Assembly (NCBI RefSeq): GCF_003344625.1
Contig: NZ_QPKJ02000004.1
Location: 620,001-684,000, forward strand
DNA length: 64,000 nucleotides
Reading direction: 5' to 3'
From: Solirubrobacter deserti
Lineage (GTDB): Bacteria > Actinomycetota > Thermoleophilia > Solirubrobacterales > Solirubrobacteraceae
Part shown: positions 20,898 through 30,441 of the stretch, piece after piece
Position numbering within the stretch: position 1 is the first letter of the stretch
Layout: the number at the start of each line of letters is the position of its first letter
Notes under the pieces: generated by a model
What the model saw: the letters and a program-made list of their open reading frames with translations, nothing else
Databases searched by the model: none
What the model was told of the DNA's origin: nothing
Made by a program: the position numbers and the translations under genes

Positions 20898-23048
20898 CTA
20901 CTTGATGAAGAGGATCTCCGAGTACTTCGGGAGCGGCCAGAGGTCGTCCGGCACGATCTTCTCGAGCTTGTCGGCGATCTCGCGGACGCCGTTCATCGCC
21001 GGGATGACCGTGCCCTGGACGTACTTGGCCTCCTCGAGCGCGTCGACGCCCTCGGGGTGGTCGCGGTTCGCGGCCTCGAGCACGAGGATCGCCTCCACGA
21101 ACTCGTCGACGAGCGGGCCGGTCTCCTCGGTGAGCTTCGCCACGCCGACCTGCTGCAGCGTGCCGAGCCAGCGGACGGCGGCGGGCAGGAGCATCGTGCG
21201 GGCGATCGCGGCGGCGGTCTCGCCCTCGATGTTGATCGTCGTCACGTACTGCTCGACGGCGACCTCGTAGCGGGCCTCGAGCTCGCGCTCGGACAGCACG
21301 TTGTACTTGGAGAAGACCTCGACCGTCTGCTCCTTGACGAGCCACGGGAGGGCGTCGGGGGACTGGCGCAGGTTGGCCAGGCCGCGCGACTCGGCCTCGG
21401 CGTGCCACTCGTCGGAGTAGCCGTCGCCGGAGAAGACGATCCGCTTGTTGTCGGCCCAGGTGGACTTGACGATCTCCAGCACGGCCTCCTCGATCGAGGT
21501 GCCGCCGTTGGTCGCGGACTCGAGCACGTCGCTCAGCTGATCGATGGCCTGGGCGGTGATCGTGTTGAGGATCGTGTTCGGCATGCCGAGCGACATGGAC
21601 GAGCCGAGCGCGCGGAACTCGAACTTGTTGCCGGTGAAGGCGAAGGGCGAGGTGCGGTTGCGGTCGCCGCCGTGCAGCGGCAAGCGCGGAAGCACCGAGG
21701 CGCCCATCTCCAGGAACGCGGCCGGGGTGGCGGCGTCGCCGCTGCCGGTCTCGATCGCGGTGAAGGCCTTCTCGAGCTCGGCGCCGAGGAAGATCGAGAT
21801 GATCGCGGGCGGGGCCTCGTTCGCGCCCAGGCGGTGGTCCTGGCCGGCGTTGGCGACCGACGCGCGCAGAAGCTCCTGGTGCGCGTTGACGGCCTTCAGC
21901 ACGGCGCTGCAGAAGAACAGGAACAGCAGGTTCTCGTGCGGCGTGTCGCCCGGATCGAGCAGGTTGATTCCCGTGTCGGTGCCCATCGACCAGTTGTTGT
22001 GCTTGCCCGAGCCGTTGACGCCGGCGAACGGCTTCTCGTGCAGCAGGCAGACCAGGCCGTAGCGGCGCGCGATGTTCTGCAGCACCTGCATGGTGATCTG
22101 CTGGTGGTCGGCGCCGATGTTCGAGTTCTCGAAGATCGGGGCGACCTCGTACTGGCCCGGGGCGACCTCGTTGTGGCGGGTCTTGATCGGCACGCCGAGC
22201 TTGGCCAGCTCACGCTCGACCTCGAGCATGTAGGCGAGCACGCGCTCCGGGATCGAGCCGAAGTAGTGGTCGTCGAGCTCCTGGCCCTTGGGCGGCTTGG
22301 CGCCGAACAGGGTGCGACCGGTCGTCAGCAGGTCGGGGCGCTCGAAGTAGTACTGCTCGTCGATCAGGAAGTACTCCTGCTCGGCGCCGACCGTGGTGAA
22401 CACGTGCTGGGCGGTCTCGCCGAGCAGCGAGAGCGCGCGGACGGCGCTGCGCGACAGCGCGTCCATCGAGCGCAGCAGCGGGATCTTGTTGTCGAGCGCC
22501 TCGCCGCTCCAGGAGGTGAAGGCGGTCGGGATGCAGAGCAGCGCGCCGTTCGGGTTCTCGAGGATGAACGCGGGCGAAGACGGGTCCCAGGCCGTGTAGC
22601 CGCGGGCCTCGAACGTCGAGCGGATGCCGCCGGACGGGAAGGAGGACGCGTCGGGCTCGCCCTGGATGAGCTCCTTGCCGGAGAACTCGGCGATCGCGGT
22701 GCCGTCGCCGGTCGGGCCGTAGAACGAGTCGTGCTTCTCGGCGGTGGATCCGGTCAGCGGCTGGAACCAGTGCGTGTAGTGCGTCGCGCCGCGCTCCATC
22801 GCCCACTCGCGCATCGCCGAGGCGACCGCGTCGGCGAGCGCCGGCTCGAGCGGCTGGCCCTTGGCGACCGTCGCCTCGAGCTGCCGGAAGACCGCCTTGG
22901 GCAGGCGCTGGCGCTGGACGGCGATCGAGAAGACGTTGTCGCCGAAGCGGTTGGCGCTGGCCTGCGTCAGGTCCGCCTGGCCAAGGGCGCCGCCGTTCGG
23001 GCTCCACTGGGCGGCGGTGACATTCGGCGTGCGGGTACGGGTCGGCAT
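20898..23048 (-). CDS. glnN: type III glutamine synthetase
   Basis: Makes glutamine from glutamate, ammonia and ATP. The 716 residues fit the GSIII class (about 700-730) rather than the 450-residue GSI. Visible landmarks are the GSIII N-terminal block [39 protein letters not shown], the catalytic-loop region [24 protein letters not shown], and the [13 protein letters not shown] block [18 protein letters not shown]. An ATG at 23048 follows GAGGAGG. GSIII enzymes lack the adenylylation site of GSI, which matches the neighbouring PII protein without its usual modification tyrosine. It is divergent from the PP2C phosphatase gene. Confidence 0.95.
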   Translation of the reverse strand: MPTRTRTPNVTAAQWSPNGGALGQADLTQASANRFGDNVFSIAVQRQRLPKAVFRQLEATVAKGQPLEPALADAVASAMREWAMERGATHYTHWFQPLTGSTAEKHDSFYGPTGDGTAIAEFSGKELIQGEPDASSFPSGGIRSTFEARGYTAWDPSSPAFILENPNGALLCIPTAFTSWSGEALDNKIPLLRSMDALSRSAVRALSLLGETAQHVFTTVGAEQEYFLIDEQYYFERPDLLTTGRTLFGAKPPKGQELDDHYFGSIPERVLAYMLEVERELAKLGVPIKTRHNEVAPGQYEVAPIFENSNIGADHQQITMQVLQNIARRYGLVCLLHEKPFAGVNGSGKHNNWSMGTDTGINLLDPGDTPHENLLFLFFCSAVLKAVNAHQELLRASVANAGQDHRLGANEAPPAIISIFLGAELEKAFTAIETGSGDAATPAAFLEMGASVLPRLPLHGGDRNRTSPFAFTGNKFEFRALGSSMSLGMPNTILNTITAQAIDQLSDVLESATNGGTSIEEAVLEIVKSTWADNKRIVFSGDGYSDEWHAEAESRGLANLRQSPDALPWLVKEQTVEVFSKYNVLSERELEARYEVAVEQYVTTINIEGETAAAIARTMLLPAAVRWLGTLQQVGVAKLTEETGPLVDEFVEAILVLEAANRDHPEGVDALEEAKYVQGTVIPAMNGVREIADKLEKIVPDDLWPLPKYSEILFIK

Positions 23049-23177
23049 TCGGGCGTGGTCCTCCTCAGGATCTCGAGACAGCGGCCCTTAACCTAGGCGG
23101 ACCGCGGCCTGGGCTCTTTGTCCACGTGTCCAAATCGGAGTGCGCCCACTTCGCCGCACGCCATAGAGTGCCCCTTC

Positions 23178-25535
23178 GTGCGCCGACCCTGGGGCCTCCG
23201 TGTACGCGTGCTGGCCGCCGGTGGCCTGATCGCGGTCGTGTCCGCGATCACGTTCGCGCTGCTGCTCAACGCGCTGCACGAGCAGCAGCGCGCGGCCGGG
23301 CCGGCGCGTGAGGTGACCGACGCCCGGAACGCGATCGCCAGCGCGCAGCGGCTCACGCGCGACATGCAGCGCGGCGTGCGCGGCTACCTGCTCACCGGCG
23401 ACGAGTCGCTGCGCACGCCGTTCGACCTCGCGCGCCGCGAGCTGCCGTACCAGATCGAGGCGCTCGCCGCCGTGCGCGACGACACCGAGCAGCGGCCCCG
23501 GATCGACCTCCTGCGCCGCCAGGCCGAGACGTACACGGCCTCGCTCGACAGCATCGTCGCGCGCATGGACCGCTCGCGCGAGACCGCCCTGGACGAGCGG
23601 CTCGACTTCGACGAGCTGCGCCTCACGCTGATCCAGCTCGACCGCTACGAGCGCCGCGAGCTGATGCGGCGCCGCGAGGTGACCGCGGACCTGCGCCGGC
23701 AGGCGATCGTCACCGCCAGCGGCGGCCTGGCCGTCCTGCTCGCGCTGATCGCGCTCATCTCCTACGGCGCCGTGCGGAGCGTCGTGATCCCGGTCGGCCG
23801 CCTGCAGACGTTCGCACGCGAGCTCGGCGCCCGCCGCTACGGCGCCCGCCTGCCCGAGTCGGGCCCGCCGGAGACGATCGAGCTCGCGCAGGCGTTCAAC
23901 GCCACTGCCACGAACCTGGCGGCTTCCGAGGCCGAGCTGCGGCGGATCGGCGAGCGGTACCTGGCCGAGCTCGATGCCGTCTTCGGCGAGGCGCCGCTCG
24001 GGCTCGCGTTCGTGGACCGCGACCTGCGCTACCTGCGGGTCAACGACGCGCTCGCGCGGATGAACGGGCGCGCGGCGGCCGACCACATCGGCAGGCGCGT
24101 TCAGCACCCTGACGCGGTCGCGGCGCTCGAGCGGGTGCTCGCGACCGGGCAGCCCGTGCTCGACATCGAGATCGCGGTCGACGGCCACCGCTTCGAGGCC
24201 AGCTACTTCCCGGTCCTCGCGGGTGGCGAGGAGCCGGTGGCGGTCGGCGCCGCGGTGTCCGACGTCGAGGCGCGCCGGCAGGCCGAGGACGCGCGCCAGC
24301 GACTCCAGCACGCGACCGCGACGCTCGCCGCGGCCGTCACGGTCACCGACGTGGCCGAGACGGCGGTCGCGGAGGCCCGGGCGGCGTTCGACAGCGACGG
24401 CGCCGCGCTGCTGCTCGTGCGCGGCGAGTGGCTGGAGCTGGCCGCGATCGACGGGCTCAACGCCTCCAAGCACGGCCGGCTCGCGCAGGTCGCGCTCGGC
24501 GCGCGCCGGCCGACCGCCGAGTCCGTGCGCACCGGGCGTCCCGTGCACGTGCGCACGCCGGAGGAGATGGCCGAGCGCTTCCCGGAGCTCGCGGACGTGC
24601 CGGCGCTCGTCGCGTTCCCGTTGGTGACCGCGGGCGACCCGCTCGGCGTGCTGCTGATCGACTTCACCCGCCCGCGCACGCTCGAAGCGGGCGAGCACGA
24701 CCTGCTCGCCGCGCTCGCGACCCAGTGCGCCATCGCCCTCGCCCGCGCGCAGCTCTACGAGCGCGAGCGCGACGTCGCGCAGACGCTGCAGGCCTCGCTG
24801 CTGCCTCGCGGCCTTCCGAGCATCCCAGGACTGGACCTCGCGGCGGAGCTCAACGCGGGCACCATCGGGCTCGACGTCGGCGGCGACTTCTACGACGCGT
24901 TCACGATCGCGCCGGACGTGTGGGGGATCGCGATCGGCGATGTGTGCGGCAAGGGTGTCGACGCCGCCGCGCTGACGGCGCTCGCCCGTCACACCGTGCG
25001 CGCGGCGGCGGTCGAGGGCGCGGCGCCGAGCCACGTCCTGCGCGCGCTCAACCGCGCCGTGCTGGCGGAGGGGCGGCCGGGGCAGTTCCTGACCGCGGTC
25101 TTCGCGCGGTTGATCGCGCACGGGGACGGCTTCGCGGTCACGCTCGCGTGCGGCGGGCATCCGCCCCCGGTGCTGCTGGACCCGGACGGGAACCTGCGCG
25201 CGCTGGAGTGCACGGGCACGCTGCTGGGCGTGCTCGAGGACCCGCGCGTGCACGACGTCGAGACGCGGTTGGCCCCCGGGGACACGCTGCTGCTCTACAC
25301 GGACGGGTTGACCGAAGCGGGTGCTCCGGCGCGCACGCTGTCCACCGAGGACGTGGGCGATCTGCTGCGCGCCGCGCGCGCCTCACACGCGCGGGAAACG
25401 GCGCTCAACTGCCTGGCTGCGGCGGCTCAGGCGGGCGGCGGCGCGGTGCGCGACGACGTCGCTGTACTGGTCGCACAAGCGGGATCGACCGCAGGGAGAA
25501 CTGCGCCTAGCGAATCTTCGACACGGGGACAATGA
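23178..25535 (+). CDS. membrane PP2C (SpoIIE/RsbU-type) phosphatase with CHASE3, HAMP, PAS and GAF domains
   Basis: A 785-residue sensor phosphatase that probably dephosphorylates an anti-sigma-factor antagonist. The order is: membrane helix (about 10-32), extracellular CHASE3-like region (to about 170), second helix (about 175-198), HAMP, PAS (about 265-370, EAPLGLAFVDRDLRYLRVND), GAF (about 385-530) and a PP2C domain (about 545-760) with GGDFYDAF, GDVCGKGVDAAALTA and DDVAVLV metal ligands. The frame is open from a TTG at 23118, but the first 20 residues look non-coding; the GTG at 23178 places the helix at the N-terminus. No anti-sigma or STAS gene lies nearby, so the partner is encoded elsewhere. 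Confidence 0.88.
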   Translation: MRRPWGLRVRVLAAGGLIAVVSAITFALLLNALHEQQRAAGPAREVTDARNAIASAQRLTRDMQRGVRGYLLTGDESLRTPFDLARRELPYQIEALAAVRDDTEQRPRIDLLRRQAETYTASLDSIVARMDRSRETALDERLDFDELRLTLIQLDRYERRELMRRREVTADLRRQAIVTASGGLAVLLALIALISYGAVRSVVIPVGRLQTFARELGARRYGARLPESGPPETIELAQAFNATATNLAASEAELRRIGERYLAELDAVFGEAPLGLAFVDRDLRYLRVNDALARMNGRAAADHIGRRVQHPDAVAALERVLATGQPVLDIEIAVDGHRFEASYFPVLAGGEEPVAVGAAVSDVEARRQAEDARQRLQHATATLAAAVTVTDVAETAVAEARAAFDSDGAALLLVRGEWLELAAIDGLNASKHGRLAQVALGARRPTAESVRTGRPVHVRTPEEMAERFPELADVPALVAFPLVTAGDPLGVLLIDFTRPRTLEAGEHDLLAALATQCAIALARAQLYERERDVAQTLQASLLPRGLPSIPGLDLAAELNAGTIGLDVGGDFYDAFTIAPDVWGIAIGDVCGKGVDAAALTALARHTVRAAAVEGAAPSHVLRALNRAVLAEGRPGQFLTAVFARLIAHGDGFAVTLACGGHPPPVLLDPDGNLRALECTGTLLGVLEDPRVHDVETRLAPGDTLLLYTDGLTEAGAPARTLSTEDVGDLLRAARASHARETALNCLAAAAQAGGGAVRDDVAVLVAQAGSTAGRTAPSESSTRGQ

Positions 25536-25592
25536 TGCGCTGACCCTCGCAACGGAGACTGCTCCTCGATGCTGTTTCACAGAGGAGGAACG

Positions 25593-27065
25593 ATGCGTAG
25601 GACCCGTTGGGCGACCGGTATGGGGGCCGGGCTGCTCGCACTACTGGCCGTGCCCGCGGTAGCGATGGCGGACCCGGCGACCCTGCGGATGGCTGATGAG
25701 GGCCAGCTGCCCGTCGAGGTCGGAATCAACTCGATCTGGGTGATGGTCGCGGCCGTCCTCGTGATGTTCATGCAGGCGGGCTTCGCCTTCCTGGAGATCG
25801 GCTTCTCGCGCGGCAAGAACGCCGGCACGATCATCGCGAAGATCCTGGTCAACTTCTCGATCGCGGCGATCTGCTTCTGGGCGGTTGGTTTCGCCTTCGC
25901 GTTCGGTGACGGCGGATCTCTGATCGGCACGAGCGGCTTCTTCCTGGCCGGTGACAATCCCACCGCCGACTTCCCGCTCATCAGCCTGCCGGACGGCACG
26001 ATCACCGTCGAGGCGCTGTTCTTCTTCCAGTTCGTGTTCTGCGCCGTGTCGCTGGCGATCGTCTGGGGCACCACGCTCGAGCGCGTCAAGTTCGGCGTGT
26101 ACGTGATCTACGCGATCGTCTTCTCGGCGATCATCTACCCGATCGGCGCGCACTGGATCTGGGGCGGCGGCTGGGTCGCCGAGCAGTTCTCGGTCCAGGA
26201 CTTCGCCGGCTCCACGGTGGTCCATCTGATCGGCGCCTCCGGCGCGCTCGCCGTGCTCCTGCTGCTCGGCGCCCGCCGCGGCAAGTACGGCAACGACGGC
26301 AAGCCGCGCGCCATCCCGGGCCACAGCATGCCGCTGTTCGGCCTCGGCGTCCTGATCCTGTGGCTCGGCTGGTTCGGCTTCAACCCCGGCTCGACGCTCG
26401 GCGCGCTCGACGGCCGCTTCCCGGAGATCGCCGCGGTCACCAACCTCGGCGCCGCCGGCGGCGTGCTCGCCGCGGTCGCGGTGATGTGGCTCAAGGTCCG
26501 CAAGATCGACATCGGCATGGCGGGCAACGGCGCGATCGCCGGCCTGGTCGCCATCACCGCCCCGTCGGGCTACGTGGAGCTGTGGGCGGCGCCGATCATC
26601 GGCCTGGTCGCCGGTGTGGTCGTCGTCTTCGGCATCCTCGCGATCGACAAGGTCCTCGACGACCCGGTCGGCGCGCTCTCCGCGCACGGCCTGGCCGGCA
26701 TCTGGGGCACGCTCGCGTGCGGCCTGTTCACGTCCGATCGCCTCGCCGCCAAGAACGCGGTCGGCGAGCCGGGCCTGTTCTACGGCGGCGGCCTCGGCCA
26801 GCTCGGCAACCAGGCGGTCGGTGTGATCGTCGCGTTCGTGTTCGTGTTCAGCGCGTCCTTCGTCACCTTCTGGCTGATCAAGAAGACCTACGGCCTCCGC
26901 GTGTCGGCCGAGGAAGAGGAAGCCGGTCTGGACATTTCCGAGCACGGCATGTACGGGTATCCCGAGCAGTTCATTCCGGCCCCGGAGCTCGTGGGCTACT
27001 CCCCGGCGAACGCGCCGGTCGGTAGCGCGACTCCGAAGGCCACGACTCGGGAGGTTCCGGCGTGA
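25593..27065 (+). CDS. amt: Amt-family ammonium transporter
   Basis: A 490-residue ammonium channel. The frame allows a start eight codons earlier, but the ATG at 25593 follows GAGGAGG and begins a signal peptide (MRRTRWATGMGAGLLALLAV, cleavage near AMA-DP), as in E. coli AmtB. About 11 membrane helices follow. The paired pore histidines are seen in PIGAHWIWGGGW and SAHGLAGIWG, with the family blocks FAFLEIGFSRGKN and WFGFNPGS. The C-terminal tail, where PII proteins dock, is present. The stop overlaps the GTG of the PII gene, the classical amt-glnK arrangement. Confidence 0.95.
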   Translation: MRRTRWATGMGAGLLALLAVPAVAMADPATLRMADEGQLPVEVGINSIWVMVAAVLVMFMQAGFAFLEIGFSRGKNAGTIIAKILVNFSIAAICFWAVGFAFAFGDGGSLIGTSGFFLAGDNPTADFPLISLPDGTITVEALFFFQFVFCAVSLAIVWGTTLERVKFGVYVIYAIVFSAIIYPIGAHWIWGGGWVAEQFSVQDFAGSTVVHLIGASGALAVLLLLGARRGKYGNDGKPRAIPGHSMPLFGLGVLILWLGWFGFNPGSTLGALDGRFPEIAAVTNLGAAGGVLAAVAVMWLKVRKIDIGMAGNGAIAGLVAITAPSGYVELWAAPIIGLVAGVVVVFGILAIDKVLDDPVGALSAHGLAGIWGTLACGLFTSDRLAAKNAVGEPGLFYGGGLGQLGNQAVGVIVAFVFVFSASFVTFWLIKKTYGLRVSAEEEEAGLDISEHGMYGYPEQFIPAPELVGYSPANAPVGSATPKATTREVPA

Positions 27066-27433
27066 AAAAGATCGAGGCGTTCATTCGGCACGAGGCATTC
27101 GAGCCGATCCGGATGGAGCTCCTGGAACTGGGGTTCCCGTCCCTGTCGATCTCGGAGGTCAAGGGCTCCGGACGGCAGAAGGGCATCACGGAGCGCTACC
27201 GCGGCGCCGAGCTGACCAACTGGCTGCGGCCGAAGGTCAAGCTCGAGTGCGTCGTGGCCAGCGGTGACGTGCAGACGGTGGTCGAGGCCATCCTCAAGCA
27301 CGCCCGCACCGGCTCGATCGGCGACGGCAAGGTGTTCGTCCTGCCCGTCGAGGAGGCCTACCGGATTCGCACGGGCGAGTCCGGCGAAGAGACCCTGCAG
27401 GCCCACCCGGGCGTCGCGCAGGCGGCGACCTAG
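27062..27433 (+). CDS. glnK: PII nitrogen regulatory protein lacking Tyr51
   Basis: A 123-residue trimeric PII signal protein that senses ATP/ADP and 2-oxoglutarate and, from its location, probably blocks the Amt channel next to it. Family blocks are intact: MKKIEAFIR, VKGSGRQKG, GKVFVLPVEEAYRIRTGE. In the T-loop, Tyr46 is kept (TERYRGAE) but position 51, normally the uridylylated or adenylylated tyrosine, is Leu (GAELTNW), and position 49 is Ala, not the cyanobacterial phospho-Ser. Control is therefore likely by ligand binding alone. The 11 residues after the RTGE block are also longer than usual. Confidence 0.93.
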   Translation: MKKIEAFIRHEAFEPIRMELLELGFPSLSISEVKGSGRQKGITERYRGAELTNWLRPKVKLECVVASGDVQTVVEAILKHARTGSIGDGKVFVLPVEEAYRIRTGESGEETLQAHPGVAQAAT

Positions 27434-27436
27434 CGG

Positions 27437-27491
27437 GTCTGACCTAGTCAGACGGCGGATGCGCGGGGCGGCTCACCACAGCCGCCCCGCG
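27437..27491 (+). terminator. two hairpins between glnK and the PucR gene
   Basis: GTCTGAC-CTA-GTCAGAC (27437-27453) is a perfect 7-bp inverted repeat just after the stop. A perfect 12-bp GC stem follows (27462-27473 with 27480-27491, loop CACCAC). The second is a good terminator candidate for amt-glnK. The first could instead be an operator. The PucR ribosome binding site AAGGAGG starts five bases later, so the hairpin could also attenuate that gene. Confidence 0.6.
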
Positions 27492-27512
27492 TACGAAGGA
27501 GGCGTATTGAAC

Positions 27513-28712
27513 GTGGCGATGGAGGCCCCCCGCGACGACCGCGGAGCCACCGTGATGGAGCGGGTCCGCGCGATCCACCTGCGCATGGTCGACGCGGTGC
27601 TCAGCGGCGACGGCCTGGAGGGGGTCGCGACGCTCGCGGCCGGCGAGACCGGCGGAGTGGTGGCGATCGTGGTGCCCCGCCTGGGCGCGGCGGCCGCGTC
27701 CGGCCCGGTGGCCGAGCTGCCCGCGCTGCGACGGTACGTGAGCGAGCGGGCACGCAACCGCGCGGCGGCGGTCCCGCCGGGAATCTTGGCCGAGGTGCCG
27801 ATCGCTTCCGGCGACGAGCAGCTCGGCGCGGTGCTGCTGCTCGGCGAGGAGGACCCCGCCCCCGAGGCGCTGGAGTTCCTGCACGTCGCGGCCGTGGCGT
27901 GCCTGACCGAGGTCGCGGTCGAGGAGGCCCGGCTGGAGGTCGAGCAGAACCTGCGCGGCTCCTTCCTGGAGGAGCTGCGCGGGCGCGATGACCTGGAGGC
28001 CGACGAGGTGCTGCGGCGGGCGGCGCGGCTGGGCTGCGACTTGAGTCGCGGCGCGGTGGCGCTGTGCGCGGAGCTGTCGTCTGACCGTCCCCGGCACGTC
28101 GTGGCGACGATCGCGGGCGAGCACCCCGGCGCGCTGGCCCAGCACATGGACGGCGGCGGCGGGTCCGGCCGCGTCTACGCGCTGCTGCCGGCCGTCGGCG
28201 GGGCGGACGCGAGCGCCACCTTGGCCGCGGCGCGCCGGCTGGCGGCGCGGCTGCAGCGCCACGGGACCGTGGGCGTGTCCTCGTTCTACGCGGACGTCGC
28301 CGACCTGGGCCGCGCGATCCAGGAGGCCGAGCTCGTGCTAGACGTGCTGCGCCGCAGCGACGTCCCGATCGACGAGGACATCGGCACGGGCACCTACCGG
28401 CTGCTGTTCCGCGTGCTGGCCTCGCACCCCGAGGAGGTGCGGTCCTTCTACGAGGACACCGTGGCGCCGTTGGTCGCCTACGACGCGCAGTACTCGACGG
28501 ACCTGGTCGGCACCCTGAGCGCCTACCTGGAACGCAACTGCAACATGAACGCGACCGCTTCGGCGATCTACGCGCACCGGCATACGGTCGCGTACCGGCT
28601 GGAGCGGGTGAAGGAGCTGACGGGCTTGGACCCGTTGCTGAGCGAGGATCGCGAGCGGCTGGGCCTCGGCCTGAAGGCCTATCGCATCATCGCTCCGCGC
28701 CTGCACCGCTGA
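27513..28712 (+). CDS. PucR-family transcriptional regulator
   Basis: A regulator of about 399 residues. The C-terminus is a PucR-type helix-turn-helix: LVGTLSAYLERNCNMNATAS, IYAHRHTVAYRLERVKELTG. The N-terminal and middle parts (about 20-290) resemble a GAF-like sensor plus the GGDEF-like CdaR region. Three starts are possible after AAGGAGG (27496-27502): TTG 27507, GTG 27513 and ATG 27519; the GTG has the best spacing. PucR/CdaR proteins often control nitrogen-source genes, so a role in regulating the adjacent amt-glnK or glnN is plausible but unproven. Confidence 0.82.
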   Translation: MAMEAPRDDRGATVMERVRAIHLRMVDAVLSGDGLEGVATLAAGETGGVVAIVVPRLGAAAASGPVAELPALRRYVSERARNRAAAVPPGILAEVPIASGDEQLGAVLLLGEEDPAPEALEFLHVAAVACLTEVAVEEARLEVEQNLRGSFLEELRGRDDLEADEVLRRAARLGCDLSRGAVALCAELSSDRPRHVVATIAGEHPGALAQHMDGGGGSGRVYALLPAVGGADASATLAAARRLAARLQRHGTVGVSSFYADVADLGRAIQEAELVLDVLRRSDVPIDEDIGTGTYRLLFRVLASHPEEVRSFYEDTVAPLVAYDAQYSTDLVGTLSAYLERNCNMNATASAIYAHRHTVAYRLERVKELTGLDPLLSEDRERLGLGLKAYRIIAPRLHR

Positions 28713-28717
28713 CGGCT

Positions 28718-28768
28718 GGGGGTGCGTCGAGAACGCGTCCTCACAGGACGGTTTCTCGACGCACCCCC
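28718..28768. terminator. long two-tier hairpin after the PucR gene
   Basis: A perfect 16-bp outer stem (GGGGGTGCGTCGAGAA, 28718-28733, with 28753-28768) encloses a 2x2 internal loop and a second perfect 6-bp stem CGTCCT-CAC-AGGACG. It begins five bases after the stop. No T-run follows. Termination is the simplest role, but the stem is unusually long. Confidence 0.65.
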
Positions 28769-28804
28769 GCATCGCCGGGCCCTGTCGCGGGTTCAATAGA
28801 GCAC

Positions 28805-29572
28805 GTGAACGGATGGATCGCGGCCGCGGCCGCCACACTCGCGCTGAGCGCTGCGACGATCGAGGGCACGGACCTCACCGACTTCCTGCAGGGCACGCCC
28901 GGGGCGGATCAGGTGCTCGCCAAGGGCGGGGACGACGTGGTCTTCGGGCTGGGGGACGACGACCGGATCGACGGCGGGCCCGGGCGGGACGTGCTGCACG
29001 GGGACGGCGTGTGCCCGCCGGGGACGGAGCGGCCGGACGTGTGCACCGACGACGACGACCGGACGGGCGGGGACGACACGCTGCGCGGCGGTGACGGGGA
29101 CGACACGCTGATCGCGGGGCGCGGGAACGACCAGCTGCTGGGCGAGGCCGGCGTGGACTCGCTGTCGGCGGACGCCGGCAACGACGAGGTCGACGCCGGC
29201 GACGATGACGACGAGATCGACGGCGGGACCGGGCTCGACCGGATCGACGCGGGTGCCGGGGACGACTGGATCGCCACCGGAGCGGGGTCGGACCGGATCG
29301 AGGGCGGGGCGGGGAACGACCTGATCGCGACGGAGTCCGGCAACGACCGGATAAGCGGCGGCTCCGGCAACGACCAGATCGAATCCGGGGGCGGCAAGGA
29401 CCGGATCGACGGGGGCTCCGGGCGCGACGACATCGAGTCCGGGCCGGGGAGCGACACGATCGACGTGCGCGACGGGACGCGCGACGAGGTCAACTGCGGA
29501 TCGGGCCGCGACACGGTGCGAGCGGACCGACGTGACCGATTGGTGAGCTGCGAGGGTGTAAACCGACGTTAA
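28805..29572 (+). CDS. secreted RTX-type calcium-binding repeat protein
   Basis: A 255-residue acidic protein. The N-terminal 18 residues form a short signal-like hydrophobic segment. From about residue 20 to 225 it is almost entirely glycine/aspartate nonapeptide repeats of the hemolysin type (for example GGAGNDLIA, GGSGNDQIE, GGSGRDDIE), which fold as a calcium-filled beta-roll. The end, VNCGSGRDTVRADRRD followed by CEG, has two cysteines that may close the roll. There is no enzymatic domain, so a surface or matrix structural role is likely. GTG at 28805 is the start. No type I secretion genes are nearby. Confidence 0.82.
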   Translation: MNGWIAAAAATLALSAATIEGTDLTDFLQGTPGADQVLAKGGDDVVFGLGDDDRIDGGPGRDVLHGDGVCPPGTERPDVCTDDDDRTGGDDTLRGGDGDDTLIAGRGNDQLLGEAGVDSLSADAGNDEVDAGDDDDEIDGGTGLDRIDAGAGDDWIATGAGSDRIEGGAGNDLIATESGNDRISGGSGNDQIESGGGKDRIDGGSGRDDIESGPGSDTIDVRDGTRDEVNCGSGRDTVRADRRDRLVSCEGVNRR

Positions 29573-29629
29573 CCGGTCCAATCATGGTACTTTCACGCGC
29601 CCGCCAACCAGCACGACGGAGACGCAGCC

Positions 29630-29833
29630 TTGCCTACCGGCACCGTGAAGTGGTTCAACGACGACAAGGGCTTCGGATTCATCACGCCCGATGATTCCGG
29701 CGCCGACCACTTCGTCCATCACTCGGGTATCAACGCGGACGGATTTCGCACGCTGCGCGAGGGCGCGCGGGTGACCTACGACTCCGAGCCCGGGCCCAAG
29801 GGCCCCAAGGCCGTCAACGTCACGCAGATCTAG
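29630..29833 (+). CDS. cold-shock domain protein
   Basis: A 67-residue single-stranded nucleic-acid-binding protein of the CspA family. The RNA-binding motifs [18 protein letters not shown] and HFVHHSGI are seen; the second differs from the usual VFVHFSAI by its His-His. It starts with TTG at 29630 after an ACGGAGA ribosome binding site. Its TAG stop overlaps the TAG of the convergent lipoprotein gene within a shared CTAG. Confidence 0.95.
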   Translation: MPTGTVKWFNDDKGFGFITPDDSGADHFVHHSGINADGFRTLREGARVTYDSEPGPKGPKAVNVTQI

Positions 29834-30423
29834 AGCTCACCGCCCGGCGGTTCGCCGCCGCGCTCGACCTCGCCGTCGTCGTTCACGCGCGCGGGGACCG
29901 GCTCGTCCTCGATCACGACCGTGAAGGTGCCGCTGGTCCGGCCGGCGGCGGGCCGCGCCTTGCCCGCGAGCCCGGGCGAGACGCGGTAGGAGATCTCGTA
30001 CGTGCCGGCCTTGGCCGGCACGACCTTCCAGACCAGCTCCTTCTCCTGGCCCGGGAACAGCTCGCCGGCCGACCACGTGTTCACCGAGGAGGTGTCGCTG
30101 CCGGCCGGGCCCTCGTCGAGCACCCAGATCGGCCGGCCGGCGCTCGAGAGCCCGGCGCCGCGCACGTTGCGGCCGAACGCGAGCGCGGCGTCTTCACCGC
30201 GCGGCTTGGTCTCGACGGTCACGGCCACGTTGCGCAGCCGCTCCTCGCTCTCCCCGTTGCGCACGGTGACCTTCAGCTCGGCCCGCTCGGCGACGTGCTG
30301 GGTCTCCGGGAACGAGGCTTCGACGACCTCGACCTTGAACTCGCCCGACGGCTCGTCCGCGTCCTGGCGCGCCTCACCGCAGCCCGCGAGGGCGAGGACG
30401 GCGAGAAGGACGACCCGGCGCAC
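29830..30423 (-). CDS. putative lipoprotein
   Basis: A 197-residue exported protein. The GTG at 30423 gives a lipoprotein signal, [18 protein letters not shown], with the lipobox LAGC (Cys15). The mature part is a predicted beta-sandwich: [46 protein letters not shown], similar in pattern to DUF11 or CARDB-like extracellular domains. The longer upstream frame is antisense to the acetyltransferase gene and is not used. The start codon directly abuts the possible GTG start of that divergent gene. Function is unknown. Confidence 0.75.
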   Translation of the reverse strand: MRRVVLLAVLALAGCGEARQDADEPSGEFKVEVVEASFPETQHVAERAELKVTVRNGESEERLRNVAVTVETKPRGEDAALAFGRNVRGAGLSSAGRPIWVLDEGPAGSDTSSVNTWSAGELFPGQEKELVWKVVPAKAGTYEISYRVSPGLAGKARPAAGRTSGTFTVVIEDEPVPARVNDDGEVERGGEPPGGEL

Positions 30424-30441
30424 GTGCGTGAAGATACATCG

